Positions 8,351-18,004 of a stretch of 64,000 nt of DNA are shown piece after piece. The number at the start of each line of letters is the position of its first letter. Position 1 is the stretch's first letter. The notes under the pieces were generated by a model that made no database searches, was not told where the DNA came from, and saw only the letters and a program-made list of their open reading frames with translations. Source of the stretch: Mesosutterella porci. GTDB taxonomy: Bacteria > Pseudomonadota > Gammaproteobacteria > Burkholderiales > Burkholderiaceae_F. The stretch is taken from assembly GCF_022134585.1 (NCBI RefSeq), contig NZ_JAKNCT010000002.1, positions 180,773 through 244,772 of the forward strand. Reading direction: 5' to 3'. Made by a program: the position numbers and the translations under genes.

Positions 8351-11179
8351 ATGGAAAACAGCCAGTTCAAATCAATTCTCAGCTATTCTCCGTTTCTGCG
8401 CCGCTCGCTCGCCGCAGTATGCGGCAGCGAGGAAGAATCCGCTCAGATCGAGGCGATGAAATCGCTCGCTGCGGCCGCGCCGGACATGGAGGCGATCCGC
8501 GCTTCCCTGTCGGGGGTGCGCGACGAGGAGGAGCTCGCCCTGCGGATGCGCGAGCTCAGGCGGGAGCTGATCATGCGGCTGCTGGTGCGCAACGCTCTTA
8601 GGATCGGCGGCTACCCGGAGGTGGTGTCCTCCATGACGCGTTTCGCTGAGATCACCGTGCAGGCCGCCGTGAAAAGCGTGGTGACGAGCCTGGCCGAGCG
8701 CTTCGGTGTGCCCTGTTCGGAAAACACGGGACAGCCCCAGGACCTGCTGGTTGTCGGCATGGGAAAGCTGGGCGGCGCAGAGCTGAACGTCTCCTCGGAC
8801 ATCGACCTCATCTTCCTTTACGACGAGGACGGCGAAACGCAGGAGAGCGGCGGCTTCAAGCCGCGCAGAAGCATTTCGAACCGCGAGTTCTTCGAGCGGG
8901 CCTCGCGCCGGATCATTCCCCTGCTCTCCGACATCCGGGGCTGCGGGTTCGTCTTCCGGGTCGACATGAGGCTTCGGCCGGACGGCGACTCCGGTCCCAT
9001 GGCCTGCTCGAGCGGCATGCTCGAGGAGTATCTCTATACAGAGGGCCGCGAGTGGGAGCGGTTCGCATGGATCAAGGCGCGGATCGTCTCCTCGCCGGTT
9101 TTTTCTTCCGAGCAGCAGTTCCGCGGCCAGTGCTCGTCCGTGTCCTCACTTGTGCGGCCCTTTGTGTACAGGAAGTATGTGGACTTCAGCGCCGTCTCTT
9201 CTCTGGCTCGCCTGCACGACATGATCCGGGCGGAGTCCCGGCGCAGGGAGCTGCAGCACCGGGGGCGCGGCGTCGACATCAAAATCGGGGCCGGAGGAAT
9301 CCGGGAAATCGAATTCATCGCCCAGACCTACCAGCTTATCCGCGGGGGCAGGAATCCGCAGCTGCGCTCGAGAAGCACGCTGCAGACGCTGACCTACCTG
9401 TCCGAGCGCGGCATCCTCACGCAGGAGAAGTCCGAGCGGCTCAAGCGCAGCTATGTGTTCCTGCGCTGCCTCGAGCACGCCATCCAGTACGTCGACGACC
9501 AGCAGACGCAGCTCTGGCCTTCAGATCCGCAGGCCCGCGCGCGCGTGGCCGGGCTCATGGGCGAGGACCCCGGGCGGCTCGATGCGACGCTCTCCGAAAT
9601 CCGCGGCTTCGTGTCTGAGACCTTTGACTCTATTTTTCACGCACGCGACGGGGAGGACGGCGCCGCTCCCTCGGGCTGGCCGGAGGGCTGGCTTTCCGGG
9701 GCGCCGGGAGTCGAGAAGGATCTCGCCGCCAAAATCGCCTCGCTTGGCTACGACCACGCCCCGGAGCTGGCCGAGCGGGTGCTGCTCATGATGCGCTCGA
9801 AGACGCTCGGGCGCAGCAACGGAGCGCTTGAGCGCATGGGTAGCGTCGTGGAAACTGTTTTCGAGCACTGCGCGGGCTGGGCCGGGCAGGATTCGAGCAC
9901 GGTGGGCAGCGGCGAGGAGCTTGACCGGTGTCTGAGGCTGCTGGAAGTCATAGCGGGCCGCCCCACTTACGTGGCGTTGCTCTATCAGTATCCCGACATG
10001 CTTCGGCGCGTGGGCCGCGTCCTCGCCTCAAGCCGCTGGGCGGCCGACTATCTGACGGAGCATCCGATCATTCTCGATGAGCTGCTCGACCAGCGCGTGG
10101 AGGAGTTCAGCAATGACACGCCCGTCGACTGGAGCCGCTGGCGGCAGGGGCTCGAGCGCGACCTGGCGGCGTTTGGAGACGATCAGGAGCGGCAACTCAA
10201 CCTGCTGCGGGACGCCCACCATGGCGCGGTTTTCCGCCTTCTCATGGCAGATCTCGACCGGAGGCTGAGCACTGAGCGGCTCGCCGATCAGCTCTCGGCG
10301 CTTGCCGACACGGTGATCGGGCTGGTGATGGACCTCGCCTGGAAGTCGCTCTCGCGCCGCTTCGAGGGCGAGCCGCGGTTTGCGGTGATAGCCTACGGAA
10401 AGCTCGGCGGCAAAGAGCTCGGCTATGCCTCGGACCTTGACCTGATCTACCTGTACGACGACGATCGGCCCGATGCGGAGCTTGTCTACAGCCGGCTCGT
10501 GCGCCGGATGATGAACTGGCTGTCCATGCAGACCTCCTCGGGCAGGCTCTTCGAGGTAGACCTGAGGCTGCGGCCCAACGGAGACGACGGGTTGCTCGTT
10601 TCGCCCTTCGATCTCTGGAAGGCCTACGAGCGCAACGAGGACGGCAAGGGCGCCTGGACCTGGGAGCTGCAGGCGCTCACGCGGGCCCGCTTCTGCGCGG
10701 GAGACCGCTCGATCGGGGCGAGGTTTGAGAAGGAGCGCCGCGAGATCCTACGGATGAAGAGGAACCACACGAAGCTCGCCCGCGAAATCCTGGAGATGCG
10801 CGAACGCATGCTCGAGGGACACCGCAACCCCACGCCCCTGTTCGACATCAAGCATGACCGGGGCGGCATGGTAGACATCGAGTTTGCCGTGCAGTACCTG
10901 GTGCTCGCCTGCTCCTGCGACAAGCCCGAGCTGCTGGACAACCTGGGCAACATCCGGCTGCTGGCGATTGCGGGCGAGCAGGGGCTCATCCCCGGGGAGA
11001 TCGCCTCGGAGGCTGCCGCGGCCTACCGCCGCTACAGGGAGATACAGCGCGAGGTGCGGCTCGCTCGGGGCGATGGCCCGGTCCGGGTGGAGCCCGGGCA
11101 GCTGGGGCCCGAGCGCGAGGCCGTCCTGCGGCTCTGGTCGACCGTTTTCGGTGTTGCGGGGCCCTCCCCTGCGAAGTGA
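8351..11179 (+). CDS. glnE: Bifunctional glutamine synthetase adenylyltransferase/deadenylase
   Basis: 942 residues, the full length of GlnE, which adenylylates and deadenylylates glutamine synthetase in response to PII and glutamine. Two nucleotidyltransferase domains are visible. The N-terminal one has GMGKLGGAELNVSSDIDLI near 136-154. The C-terminal one has YGKLGGKELGYASDLDLIY near 680-700. Each carries the DxD metal pair (DID, DLD). A helical regulatory linker lies between them. It is divergent from the yhdP-like gene and first in a run of four plus-strand genes. Confidence 0.95.
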   Translation: MENSQFKSILSYSPFLRRSLAAVCGSEEESAQIEAMKSLAAAAPDMEAIRASLSGVRDEEELALRMRELRRELIMRLLVRNALRIGGYPEVVSSMTRFAEITVQAAVKSVVTSLAERFGVPCSENTGQPQDLLVVGMGKLGGAELNVSSDIDLIFLYDEDGETQESGGFKPRRSISNREFFERASRRIIPLLSDIRGCGFVFRVDMRLRPDGDSGPMACSSGMLEEYLYTEGREWERFAWIKARIVSSPVFSSEQQFRGQCSSVSSLVRPFVYRKYVDFSAVSSLARLHDMIRAESRRRELQHRGRGVDIKIGAGGIREIEFIAQTYQLIRGGRNPQLRSRSTLQTLTYLSERGILTQEKSERLKRSYVFLRCLEHAIQYVDDQQTQLWPSDPQARARVAGLMGEDPGRLDATLSEIRGFVSETFDSIFHARDGEDGAAPSGWPEGWLSGAPGVEKDLAAKIASLGYDHAPELAERVLLMMRSKTLGRSNGALERMGSVVETVFEHCAGWAGQDSSTVGSGEELDRCLRLLEVIAGRPTYVALLYQYPDMLRRVGRVLASSRWAADYLTEHPIILDELLDQRVEEFSNDTPVDWSRWRQGLERDLAAFGDDQERQLNLLRDAHHGAVFRLLMADLDRRLSTERLADQLSALADTVIGLVMDLAWKSLSRRFEGEPRFAVIAYGKLGGKELGYASDLDLIYLYDDDRPDAELVYSRLVRRMMNWLSMQTSSGRLFEVDLRLRPNGDDGLLVSPFDLWKAYERNEDGKGAWTWELQALTRARFCAGDRSIGARFEKERREILRMKRNHTKLAREILEMRERMLEGHRNPTPLFDIKHDRGGMVDIEFAVQYLVLACSCDKPELLDNLGNIRLLAIAGEQGLIPGEIASEAAAAYRRYREIQREVRLARGDGPVRVEPGQLGPEREAVLRLWSTVFGVAGPSPAK

Positions 11180-11191
11180 GGAACTGTTCAC

Positions 11192-12166
11192 ATGCCAGTG
11201 CTGATTTCCGACTACAGCGCCCCCTCTTGGGCGAAGGGTACCCAGATTCAGACCGTGATACCAGCCAAGCTCTCGCATCGGCCGAAGGTGTCCTACCGCT
11301 GCGAGCACTGCGACACCCCGGACGGGGATTTCGAGCTGTTCTTCTGGGCCCGGCCGGAGCCCGGCGACCCGCGGGCTCCGGTGCTGGTGCTTTTCCACGG
11401 GCTCGAGGGCGGGCCCGGGAGCCATTACGCGGTCGCCCTGATGCATGAGGCGGCAGAGCGCGGCTGGCGCGGCGTCGTGCCCTGCTACAGGACCTGCGGC
11501 GGGGAGATGAACCGGCTGCCGAGAGCCTACTTCGCAGGGGACACGGATGACTGCGGCTGGGTGCTGAAGACAATTCACGAGAGGTTTCCGGATGCGCCGC
11601 TTTATGTTGCGGGCATGTCGCTCGGGGCCAACTACATCGCCAAATATCTGGGCGACATGGGCTCCGAGGCCTCGTTCGTAACGGCCGTCGCCGCGGTGGG
11701 AGGGCCTTTCGACATCGTGGAGGGCTACCGGGTGATGGATCACGGTGTCATCCGGCTTTACGACGAGATGTTCCTGTCCACCCTGCAGGAAAAGGTGGAA
11801 AGGAAAATCGCCCGGTTCGGAGCCTTCATCGATGTCGGCAAATTCCGCCGGGTGCGCCACATGTACGAGTTCGACGAGGTCTACACCGCGCCGGTTCACG
11901 GCTTTCGCAGCGGGCTCGATTACTGGAGGCGCTGCTCGGCCAAGCCGGTCCTGTGCGACGTGCGGGTGCCGCTGCTCGCGCTCAATCCGCTCAACGATCC
12001 CTTCCAGCCGGTCTCGGCCCTTCCGCGCGAGCAGGACGTATCCTCATTCGTTTACCTGGAACAGCCTGAGCAGGGCGGGCACATCGGATTTCCGACCGGG
12101 AAGTGGCCCGGGGAGATCACTTACCTGCCGCGGCGCATCCTGCGCTTTTTCGACACGGGGCGCTGA
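11192..12166 (+). CDS. YheT-family alpha/beta hydrolase
   Basis: 324 residues matching the AB-hydrolase YheT family (putative esterase, substrate unknown). The nucleophile elbow is GMSLGANY, the oxyanion-region motif is FHGLEGGPGSHY near residue 70, a catalytic Asp is plausible in NPLNDPF, and the catalytic His is in GGHIGF near the C-terminus. There is no signal peptide, so it is cytoplasmic. It begins 12 nt after glnE with GTGAGGA as ribosome site, so it is co-transcribed. Confidence 0.85.
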   Translation: MPVLISDYSAPSWAKGTQIQTVIPAKLSHRPKVSYRCEHCDTPDGDFELFFWARPEPGDPRAPVLVLFHGLEGGPGSHYAVALMHEAAERGWRGVVPCYRTCGGEMNRLPRAYFAGDTDDCGWVLKTIHERFPDAPLYVAGMSLGANYIAKYLGDMGSEASFVTAVAAVGGPFDIVEGYRVMDHGVIRLYDEMFLSTLQEKVERKIARFGAFIDVGKFRRVRHMYEFDEVYTAPVHGFRSGLDYWRRCSAKPVLCDVRVPLLALNPLNDPFQPVSALPREQDVSSFVYLEQPEQGGHIGFPTGKWPGEITYLPRRILRFFDTGR

Positions 12167-12252
12167 GGCTCAGCTCCTGTTAAGATTGGGCCCTTAAAAT
12201 TTTTAGAGGCTGCTTTGGGAGACCATCCCACTGTGGCTGGAGGCAGGCGGAT

Positions 12253-12849
12253 ATGTTTCATATTCAGCATGAAGACGGGGCGGCGGCCGGACGCCGCAGC
12301 CTCGCGGCGGGGTTGCTTTTTCTTTGTCTTTACGTCCTGACGATTCCCCTGGGGAACTGGGTCGTGATGAACATCGGGCTCGTCTGCCCGGCGCAGGGGC
12401 AGCCCTGCCTTGTGCCGGTCTGGCCGGGCGTGATGGCGCCTTCCGGCGTGATGGTGGCCGGCGCGGCCCTTGTGCTTCGCGACGGAGTGCACCACTACCT
12501 TGGAGTGAAGGCGGCCTTTGCGGCGATTCTGGCCGGCGCACTGCTGTCGGGATTCCTTTCCCCGGCCTCCCTGATTTTTGCCTCGACCGCGGCGTTTCTG
12601 TTTTCAGAGACGGTGGACCTGCTTGTCTACCAGCCGCTTCGGGGAAGGTATCCGAGTTCCGCCATTCTCGCCTCCGGCCTGGCCGGCGCGATGGCCGATT
12701 CGGCGCTTTTTCTTTTCTTCGCCTTCGGCAGCCTGGAGTTTTTCTGGGGGCAGGTGATCGGCAAGCTCTGGATGTCGGTGGCAGCGGCGGCGGTGCTGTT
12801 CGCGCTGCACCAGCGGGCGGGCCGGTCTTCGGCCCACGCTGCGGCCTGA
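12253..12849 (+). CDS. VUT-family transporter (queuosine-precursor transporter-like)
   Basis: 198-residue membrane protein with about six hydrophobic segments. The pattern SETVDLLVYQPLR and, later, GQVIGKLWMSV, together with an RDGVHHYLG loop, fits the VUT (Vut_1) family, whose E. coli member YhhQ imports queuosine precursors. The start has a GGAGGCAGG ribosome site. It is followed 28 nt later by hemH. The substrate is not certain from sequence: the family also contains uncharacterised members, and no preQ1-type riboswitch is obvious in the 86-nt leader. Confidence 0.68.
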   Translation: MFHIQHEDGAAAGRRSLAAGLLFLCLYVLTIPLGNWVVMNIGLVCPAQGQPCLVPVWPGVMAPSGVMVAGAALVLRDGVHHYLGVKAAFAAILAGALLSGFLSPASLIFASTAAFLFSETVDLLVYQPLRGRYPSSAILASGLAGAMADSALFLFFAFGSLEFFWGQVIGKLWMSVAAAAVLFALHQRAGRSSAHAAA

Positions 12850-12877
12850 AGGCGCACAGAAACACCGGCGGGGTTTT

Positions 12878-13882
12878 ATGCGGCGCTCAGACATTGCGGT
12901 TCTCCTGATCAATACGGGCACTCCGGACAACCCCTCGGCCGGGGCGGTGCGCCGCTACCTGAAGGATTTCCTGAAGGACCCCCGGATCGTGGAGATGCCC
13001 CGGGCGTTCTGGCTGCCCATCCTGTACGGCGTGGTGCTGCCGTTCAGGCCGGCGAAATCGGCCGCGCGCTATGCCAGCATCTGGACGAGCGAAGGCTCGC
13101 CGCTCGATGTTCACATGAAGGCGCTGGAGGCGGGGCTGCAGGAACGGCTCGGGGGCCGGGAGCCCCGGCTGCTGGTGCGCCGCGCGATGTGCTACAGCAC
13201 GCCGCGGCTTGACGAGCAGATCGACCGGGCGGTGCGCGACGGCGTCGAGCAGATGCTTCTGCTGCCTCTGTTTCCCCAGTATTCCCCCCAGACCGTGGGC
13301 TCGGTGATGGACGCGGCGGCGCGCTACTGCCTCGGCCGCAGGAACCCGCCGGCTGTGAGGACCGTGAAGCGCTTTTACGACCGTCCGGGCTGGGCCCGTG
13401 CGGTCGCTGCGCAGGTCCGCGCCCTGTGGCGCGAGAAAGGGCCGCTGCCCGGGCCTTCGGGCCGGCTCCTGCTCAGCTTCCACGGCATCCCGCTCGAATG
13501 CGTGGAGGAAAAGGGCGACTCCTACCGCAGGGAGTGCGAGGAATCGGCTGCGCTCATCGTCCGCGAGCTCGGGCTTGCAGACGGGGCCTGGGAGGTGTCG
13601 TTTCAGTCGCGCTTCGGCCCCCACGAATGGCTGCGGCCCTACACGTTCGAGAGGCTGCGCGCCCTGGGAGGAGAAGGCGTGAACCGGGTCGACGTCGTGT
13701 GCCCGAGCTTTGCGACCGACTGCCTGGAGACGTGCGAGGAAATCAACATCGAAGGGCGGGCGGTTTTCCAGTCGGGCTGCCCGGGGGGCAGCTTCAACTA
13801 CGTGCCTTGCATCAACGAGTCTGAGGAGGCCCTCTCCTTTTATGCCTCCCTCATTGCCGAGGAGCTGAAGGGCTGGATATAA
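12878..13882 (+). CDS. hemH: Ferrochelatase
   Basis: 334 residues, normal for HemH, which inserts Fe2+ into protoporphyrin IX as the last step of protohaem synthesis. The catalytic His is in LLSFHGIP (H202) and the conserved acidic residue in DCLETCEEI (E284). LLPLFPQYSP and FQSRFGPHEWL are further family blocks. Haem supply fits the cytochromes elsewhere in the window (frdC and the tetrahaem cytochrome c). It ends a plus-strand run glnE-yheT-VUT-hemH. Confidence 0.95.
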   Translation: MRRSDIAVLLINTGTPDNPSAGAVRRYLKDFLKDPRIVEMPRAFWLPILYGVVLPFRPAKSAARYASIWTSEGSPLDVHMKALEAGLQERLGGREPRLLVRRAMCYSTPRLDEQIDRAVRDGVEQMLLLPLFPQYSPQTVGSVMDAAARYCLGRRNPPAVRTVKRFYDRPGWARAVAAQVRALWREKGPLPGPSGRLLLSFHGIPLECVEEKGDSYRRECEESAALIVRELGLADGAWEVSFQSRFGPHEWLRPYTFERLRALGGEGVNRVDVVCPSFATDCLETCEEINIEGRAVFQSGCPGGSFNYVPCINESEEALSFYASLIAEELKGWI

Positions 13883-13924
13883 GAGAGAGCCCGGAACGCT
13901 CCTTTCTATTGGTGGTTTTACTTA

Positions 13925-13952
13925 TGTGAAAGGTGGGTTTTGAACCCCATAT
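13925..13952 (+). promoter_or_regulatory. Sigma-32-like heat-shock promoter for grpE
   Basis: TGTGAAA (13925-13931), 13 nt spacer, CCCCATAT (13945-13952). The -10 is a perfect match to the RpoH consensus CCCCATNT and the -35 matches CTTGAAA at 5/7. The -10 is embedded in the palindrome AACCCCATATAGGGTT. Confidence 0.7.
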
Positions 13953-14001
13953 AGGGTTAAAGCCTTTTTTGTGAAAAATTCACATTTCGGAGAACCACTC
14001 T

Positions 14002-14607
14002 ATGACGGAATCAGCAGCTCAGCAGCAAGACAAGCCGGCCGCCGCGGCCAAGGAGCCGGCGCAAAAGAAGGAAGAGGCCCTGCCGGAAGCCCCGGAGGCC
14101 GCTCCCGCCACCGAGGCGCCGCAGAAGCCTGCGGAAAAAAGCGCTGAGCAGCTTCTGAAGGAGCAGCTTGAGGCGGCGGAGAAAAAGATCGCGGAGAACT
14201 ACGATCTCTACGTCCGGGCCATGGCAGACCTCGAAAACACCAGAAAGCGGGCGAACGCCGAGGTGCTGAAGGCTCATAAATACGGCATTGAGAAGTTCGC
14301 CGCCAACCTGCTGCCCGTCATCGATTCGTTTGAGAAGGCGATCGACCATGCCGCAGACGACCAGGGCCCCCTCAAGGAAGGGCTGCTTGCCGTCTACAGG
14401 CAGATGGTTCATGCGATGGAAATCTCAGGCATGAAGTGCTTCGACCCGAAGGGCCAGAAGTTCGATCCCAACTTCCACCAGGCCGTGTCCATGGTCCCGG
14501 CCTCCGAGAGCGCGGCCCCTGGAACGGTCGCCGTCGTCTTCCAAAAGGGATGGATGATTCAGGAGCGCGTGCTGCGCCCTGCCATGGTCGCAGTGGCGCA
14601 GGGTTGA
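14002..14607 (+). CDS. grpE: Nucleotide exchange factor GrpE
   Basis: 201 residues. GrpE releases ADP from DnaK. The N-terminal 55 residues are low-complexity Ala/Glu/Pro/Lys. A long coiled-coil helix follows (about 60-110, with YVRAMADLENTRKRA), then the beta-wing domain with KGWMIQERVLRPAMVAV. It heads the grpE-dnaK-dnaJ cluster behind a sigma-32-like promoter. Its TGA overlaps the -35 of a second such promoter for dnaK. Confidence 0.95.
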   Translation: MTESAAQQQDKPAAAAKEPAQKKEEALPEAPEAAPATEAPQKPAEKSAEQLLKEQLEAAEKKIAENYDLYVRAMADLENTRKRANAEVLKAHKYGIEKFAANLLPVIDSFEKAIDHAADDQGPLKEGLLAVYRQMVHAMEISGMKCFDPKGQKFDPNFHQAVSMVPASESAAPGTVAVVFQKGWMIQERVLRPAMVAVAQG

Positions 14608-14630
14608 AAAACAAAAAGGCGCCCCCATAT
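14603..14630 (+). promoter_or_regulatory. Sigma-32-like heat-shock promoter for dnaK
   Basis: GTTGAAA (14603-14609), 13 nt, CCCCATAT (14623-14630): 6/7 and a full match to the RpoH consensus, with the same spacing as the grpE promoter. The -10 again lies inside a palindrome (CCCCCATATAGGGGG). It allows dnaK to be boosted separately from grpE. Confidence 0.75.
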
Positions 14631-14719
14631 AGGGGGTACAGGCAGGAGCGAGCTTCTGCCGCGGAAGGATTCAAAGTTCGACATGAGGCCGCAGCGCCTC
14701 GTAGAAGAAGGATTAGAAA

Positions 14720-16642
14720 ATGGGCAAGATCATAGGCATTGACCTTGGTACGACGAACTCTGCCGTCGCCGTGATGGAAGGCGACAAAGTTCATGTCATT
14801 GAAAACAGCGAAGGCGCCCGCACGACTCCCTCCGTCGTCGCCTACATGGACAGCGGCGAAGTGGTCTGCGGTATTCCGGCGAAGCGCCAGGCCGTGACAA
14901 ACGCCAAGAACACGATTTTCGAGGTGAAGCGCCTGATCGGGCGCCGCTACGATGACCCGGCGGTGCAAAACGCCATGAGCCATCTCCCCTACAAGATCGT
15001 CAAGGCCGACAACGGCGACGCCTGGGTCGAGGTGCAGGACGGGCGCAAGCTCGCTCCGCAGCAGGTGTCTGCTGAAGTTCTGCGCAAGATGAAGAAGACG
15101 GCCGAGGACTATCTGGGCGAACCCGTCACCGAGGCAGTCATCACGGTGCCGGCTTACTTCAATGACAGCCAGCGTCAGGCCACGAAGGACGCGGGCCGCA
15201 TCGCCGGGCTGGAAGTGAAGCGCATCATCAACGAGCCGACGGCCTCCGCGCTCGCCTTTGGCATGGACAAGGGCGGCAAGGGTGACCGCAAGATCGCCGT
15301 GTACGACCTGGGCGGCGGCACGTTCGATATTTCCATCGTCGAGCTGGCTGACGTCGACGGCGACAAGCAGTTCGAGGTGCTCTCCACCAACGGCGACACG
15401 TTCCTCGGCGGCGCAGACTTCGACCGCCGCATCATGGAGTACCTGATCTCGGAGTTCAAGAAGGACACGGGCATCGACCTGTCGAAGGATCCGCTGGCCC
15501 TGCAGCGCCTGAAGGAAGCCTCCGAGTCCGCCAAGATCGAGCTGTCGAGCCGGCAGGAGACGGAAATTAACATTCCGTACATCACGGCCGATGCCACGGG
15601 CCCGAAGCACCTCACCAAGACGCTCACTCGCGCGAAGTTCGAGGAGCTTGTTGAGGATCTGGTGCAGCGCTCCATCGAGCCTTGCCGCAAGGCCCTTAAG
15701 GACGCCGGCCTGACCACTTCGGATATTTCCGACGTGATCTTGGTGGGCGGCCAGTCGCGCATGCCGCGCGTTCAGCAGGTGGTGAAGGAGTTCTTCGGTC
15801 AGGAGCCGAGGAAGGACGTGAACCCGGATGAAGCCGTCGCTATCGGCGCAGCCATTCAGGGTTCGGTGCTCTCGGGCGACCGCCGCGATGTGCTGCTGCT
15901 CGATGTCACCCCGCTGACGCTGGGCATTGAAACGCTCGGCGGCGTGATGACCCCGATGATCAAGCGCAACACCACGATTCCGGCCAAGCACCAGCAGGTG
16001 TTTTCGACTGCCGAGGACAATCAGCCCGCCGTGACCATCAAGGTCTATCAGGGCGAGCGCCAGATGGCCGAAGGCAACAAGCTGCTTGGCGAGTTCAACC
16101 TCGATGGCATTCCGCCTTCTCCTCGCGGACTGCCCCAGATTGAGGTGACCTTCGACATCGACGCGAACGGCATCCTGCACGTGAGCGCCAAGGACAAGGC
16201 CACGGGCAAGGCGAACCACATTGAGATCAAGGCAAGCTCCGGGCTCTCCGATGAAGAGATCGACCGCATGATGAAGGAAGCCGAGGCCAACAAGGCCGAG
16301 GACCAGAAGCGCTTCGATCTCGCCCAGGCGAGGAACCAGGCCGATGCCGCCGTCTCTCAGGTTCGCAAGACCCTGAAGGATCTGGGCGAAAAGGTTGACC
16401 CGGCTGACCGCGCCGCCTGCGAGTCTGAAATCAAGGCAGTTGAGGAGGCTCAGCGCGGCGAGAACAAGGAGGCGATCGACAAGGCCGTTGAAAAGCTGAT
16501 GGCGGCGGCCCAGAAGATCGGCGAGAAGCTCAATGCAGCCGCGCAGCAGTCGGCCGCCAAGCCCGCCCAGGAGCAGGCGAAGAAGCCGGGCGGCAAGGAC
16601 GATGACGTGGTTGACGCTGACTTCAAGGAAGTCAAGCACTGA
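14720..16642 (+). CDS. dnaK: Hsp70 chaperone DnaK
   Basis: 640 residues. ATP-dependent chaperone that works with DnaJ and GrpE. The N-terminal ATPase signature [14 protein letters not shown], the middle signature [13 protein letters not shown] and the third [13 protein letters not shown] are all present. [14 protein letters not shown] opens the substrate-binding domain and a lid rich in Ala/Gln ends in [12 protein letters not shown], the usual C-terminus. Only 112 nt separate it from grpE, and a terminator follows before dnaJ. Confidence 0.98.
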   Translation: MGKIIGIDLGTTNSAVAVMEGDKVHVIENSEGARTTPSVVAYMDSGEVVCGIPAKRQAVTNAKNTIFEVKRLIGRRYDDPAVQNAMSHLPYKIVKADNGDAWVEVQDGRKLAPQQVSAEVLRKMKKTAEDYLGEPVTEAVITVPAYFNDSQRQATKDAGRIAGLEVKRIINEPTASALAFGMDKGGKGDRKIAVYDLGGGTFDISIVELADVDGDKQFEVLSTNGDTFLGGADFDRRIMEYLISEFKKDTGIDLSKDPLALQRLKEASESAKIELSSRQETEINIPYITADATGPKHLTKTLTRAKFEELVEDLVQRSIEPCRKALKDAGLTTSDISDVILVGGQSRMPRVQQVVKEFFGQEPRKDVNPDEAVAIGAAIQGSVLSGDRRDVLLLDVTPLTLGIETLGGVMTPMIKRNTTIPAKHQQVFSTAEDNQPAVTIKVYQGERQMAEGNKLLGEFNLDGIPPSPRGLPQIEVTFDIDANGILHVSAKDKATGKANHIEIKASSGLSDEEIDRMMKEAEANKAEDQKRFDLAQARNQADAAVSQVRKTLKDLGEKVDPADRAACESEIKAVEEAQRGENKEAIDKAVEKLMAAAQKIGEKLNAAAQQSAAKPAQEQAKKPGGKDDDVVDADFKEVKH

Positions 16643-16677
16643 CCGCAGGCGCATCTCTGAACGGAGATGAGCTGCAG

Positions 16678-16713
16678 GGGGTCGATTCCCTATGAACGGG
16701 GACCGACCCTTTT
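16678..16713 (+). terminator. Intrinsic terminator between dnaK and dnaJ
   Basis: GGGTCG (16678-16683) pairs with CGACCC (16704-16709), with further pairing inside the loop, followed by TTTT. It should lower dnaJ transcription relative to dnaK. Confidence 0.7.
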
Positions 16714-16780
16714 GCGGTTTTAAGAATTCTGTTCCGGCGCTCCCCCGAAAAGGGCGCAGGGGCTTAGTGGACTAAGAACT

Positions 16781-17926
16781 ATGGCAGACAGGGATTATTA
16801 CGAAGTGCTGGGTGTGTCGCGCGATGCTTCTGCGGAAGACATAAAGAAGGCATACCGGCGCCTTGCCATGAAGTACCATCCGGACCGCAATCCCGGCGAC
16901 GATACCGCCAAGGAGAAGTTCGAAGAGGTGGGCGAAGCGTACTCCGTGCTTTCCGACGCCCAGAAAAGAGCCGCCTACGACCGCTTCGGCAAGGCCGGAG
17001 TCGACAGCGGGGCGGCCGGCGGCTCCGGCATGGGCGGCATGGGCGGAATGAACGGCGCCGATATCTTCGGTAGCGTGTTCGGCGATATTTTCGGCGACAT
17101 GTTCCGCAATCAGCAGGGAGGATGCTCGGGGCCGCAGGCTTATTCCGGAGAGGACCTCCAGTACGAACTCACCATCACGCTCGAGGACGCGGCCAAGGGC
17201 GTCAAGCCTGAAATCCGCGTCCCGGTCTGGGAGACCTGCGAGACCTGCCACGGTACGGGCTGCCGTCCTGGGACCCACAAGGTTGCCTGCCCGCACTGCG
17301 GCGGACGCGGCACCGTGCGCATGCAGCAGGGGTTCTTTTCCGTGGAGCAGACCTGCCCGAACTGCCACGGCAGCGGACAGGTCAACCAGTCCCCGTGCCC
17401 TGACTGCAACGGCACGGGCCACCAGCGCAAGACCAAGACACTGCAGGTCAACATTCCGGCCGGCATCGACGAGGGCCAGAGAATCCGCCTCTCCGGCATG
17501 GGCGGCCCGGGCGTCAACGGCGGCCCGGCCGGGGATCTTTATGTGGTCGTGCACATCAAGGATCACGAGCTCTTCCGCCGCGACGGATCGAATCTGTACA
17601 TCGATCAGCCGATTTCCTTCGTGACGGCGGCCCTGGGCGGAGAAATTACGGTTCCGACGCTCGACGGCGAGTCACGCATCACCCTGCCCGAGGGCACGCA
17701 GACCGGCCAGGTCTTCAGGCTCCGCGGTAAGGGCATCAAAAGCCTGCGCTCCGGCGTGACCGGGGATCTCTTCTGTCGCGTCTATGTGGAAACGCCGGTG
17801 AACCTCACTTCCTCGCAGAAGAAGCTGCTGCGGGAATTCGGCAAGGAAATCGGCGAGAACGGGGCCAAGCATTCCCCGAAGAACCAGAATTTCCTCGATA
17901 AGGTGAAGGCGTTTTTCGCTGACTGA
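16781..17926 (+). CDS. dnaJ: Hsp40 co-chaperone DnaJ
   Basis: 381 residues. The J domain has the HPD motif (YHPDRN near 34-39). A Gly/Met-rich linker (about 75-110) follows, then the zinc domain with four CxxCxGxG-type repeats ([32 protein letters not shown]), then the C-terminal peptide-binding domains. It stimulates DnaK ATPase and delivers clients. It lies in the usual place after dnaK but behind a terminator. Confidence 0.97.
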   Translation: MADRDYYEVLGVSRDASAEDIKKAYRRLAMKYHPDRNPGDDTAKEKFEEVGEAYSVLSDAQKRAAYDRFGKAGVDSGAAGGSGMGGMGGMNGADIFGSVFGDIFGDMFRNQQGGCSGPQAYSGEDLQYELTITLEDAAKGVKPEIRVPVWETCETCHGTGCRPGTHKVACPHCGGRGTVRMQQGFFSVEQTCPNCHGSGQVNQSPCPDCNGTGHQRKTKTLQVNIPAGIDEGQRIRLSGMGGPGVNGGPAGDLYVVVHIKDHELFRRDGSNLYIDQPISFVTAALGGEITVPTLDGESRITLPEGTQTGQVFRLRGKGIKSLRSGVTGDLFCRVYVETPVNLTSSQKKLLREFGKEIGENGAKHSPKNQNFLDKVKAFFAD

Positions 17927-17930
17927 AGAC

Positions 17931-17994
17931 AGCAGGCGCGCCGCCTGCTTTCAGGGACAATGGGAGCTGCCGCATTAAGCGGCGGCTCCCATTG
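17931..17994. terminator. Hairpins between convergent dnaJ and the efflux operon
   Basis: AGCAGGCG/CGCCTGCT (17931-17950) followed by TT can end dnaJ. A larger palindrome, CAATGGGAGC to GCTCCCATTG (17958-17994), lies between the two converging genes. Neither has a long T-run, so strength is uncertain. Confidence 0.5.
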
Positions 17995-18004
17995 CTGTTA
18001 GGCT

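Noticed and set aside
12167..12252. preQ1 riboswitch upstream of the VUT-family transporter
   Set aside because: The 86-nt leader was scanned for the short preQ1 pseudoknot pattern; nothing convincing was seen, so no call.
14372..16654. Very long open frame on the strand opposite dnaK
   Set aside because: Shadow of dnaK in GC-rich DNA; no ribosome site and no protein-like motifs, whereas dnaK is unmistakable.
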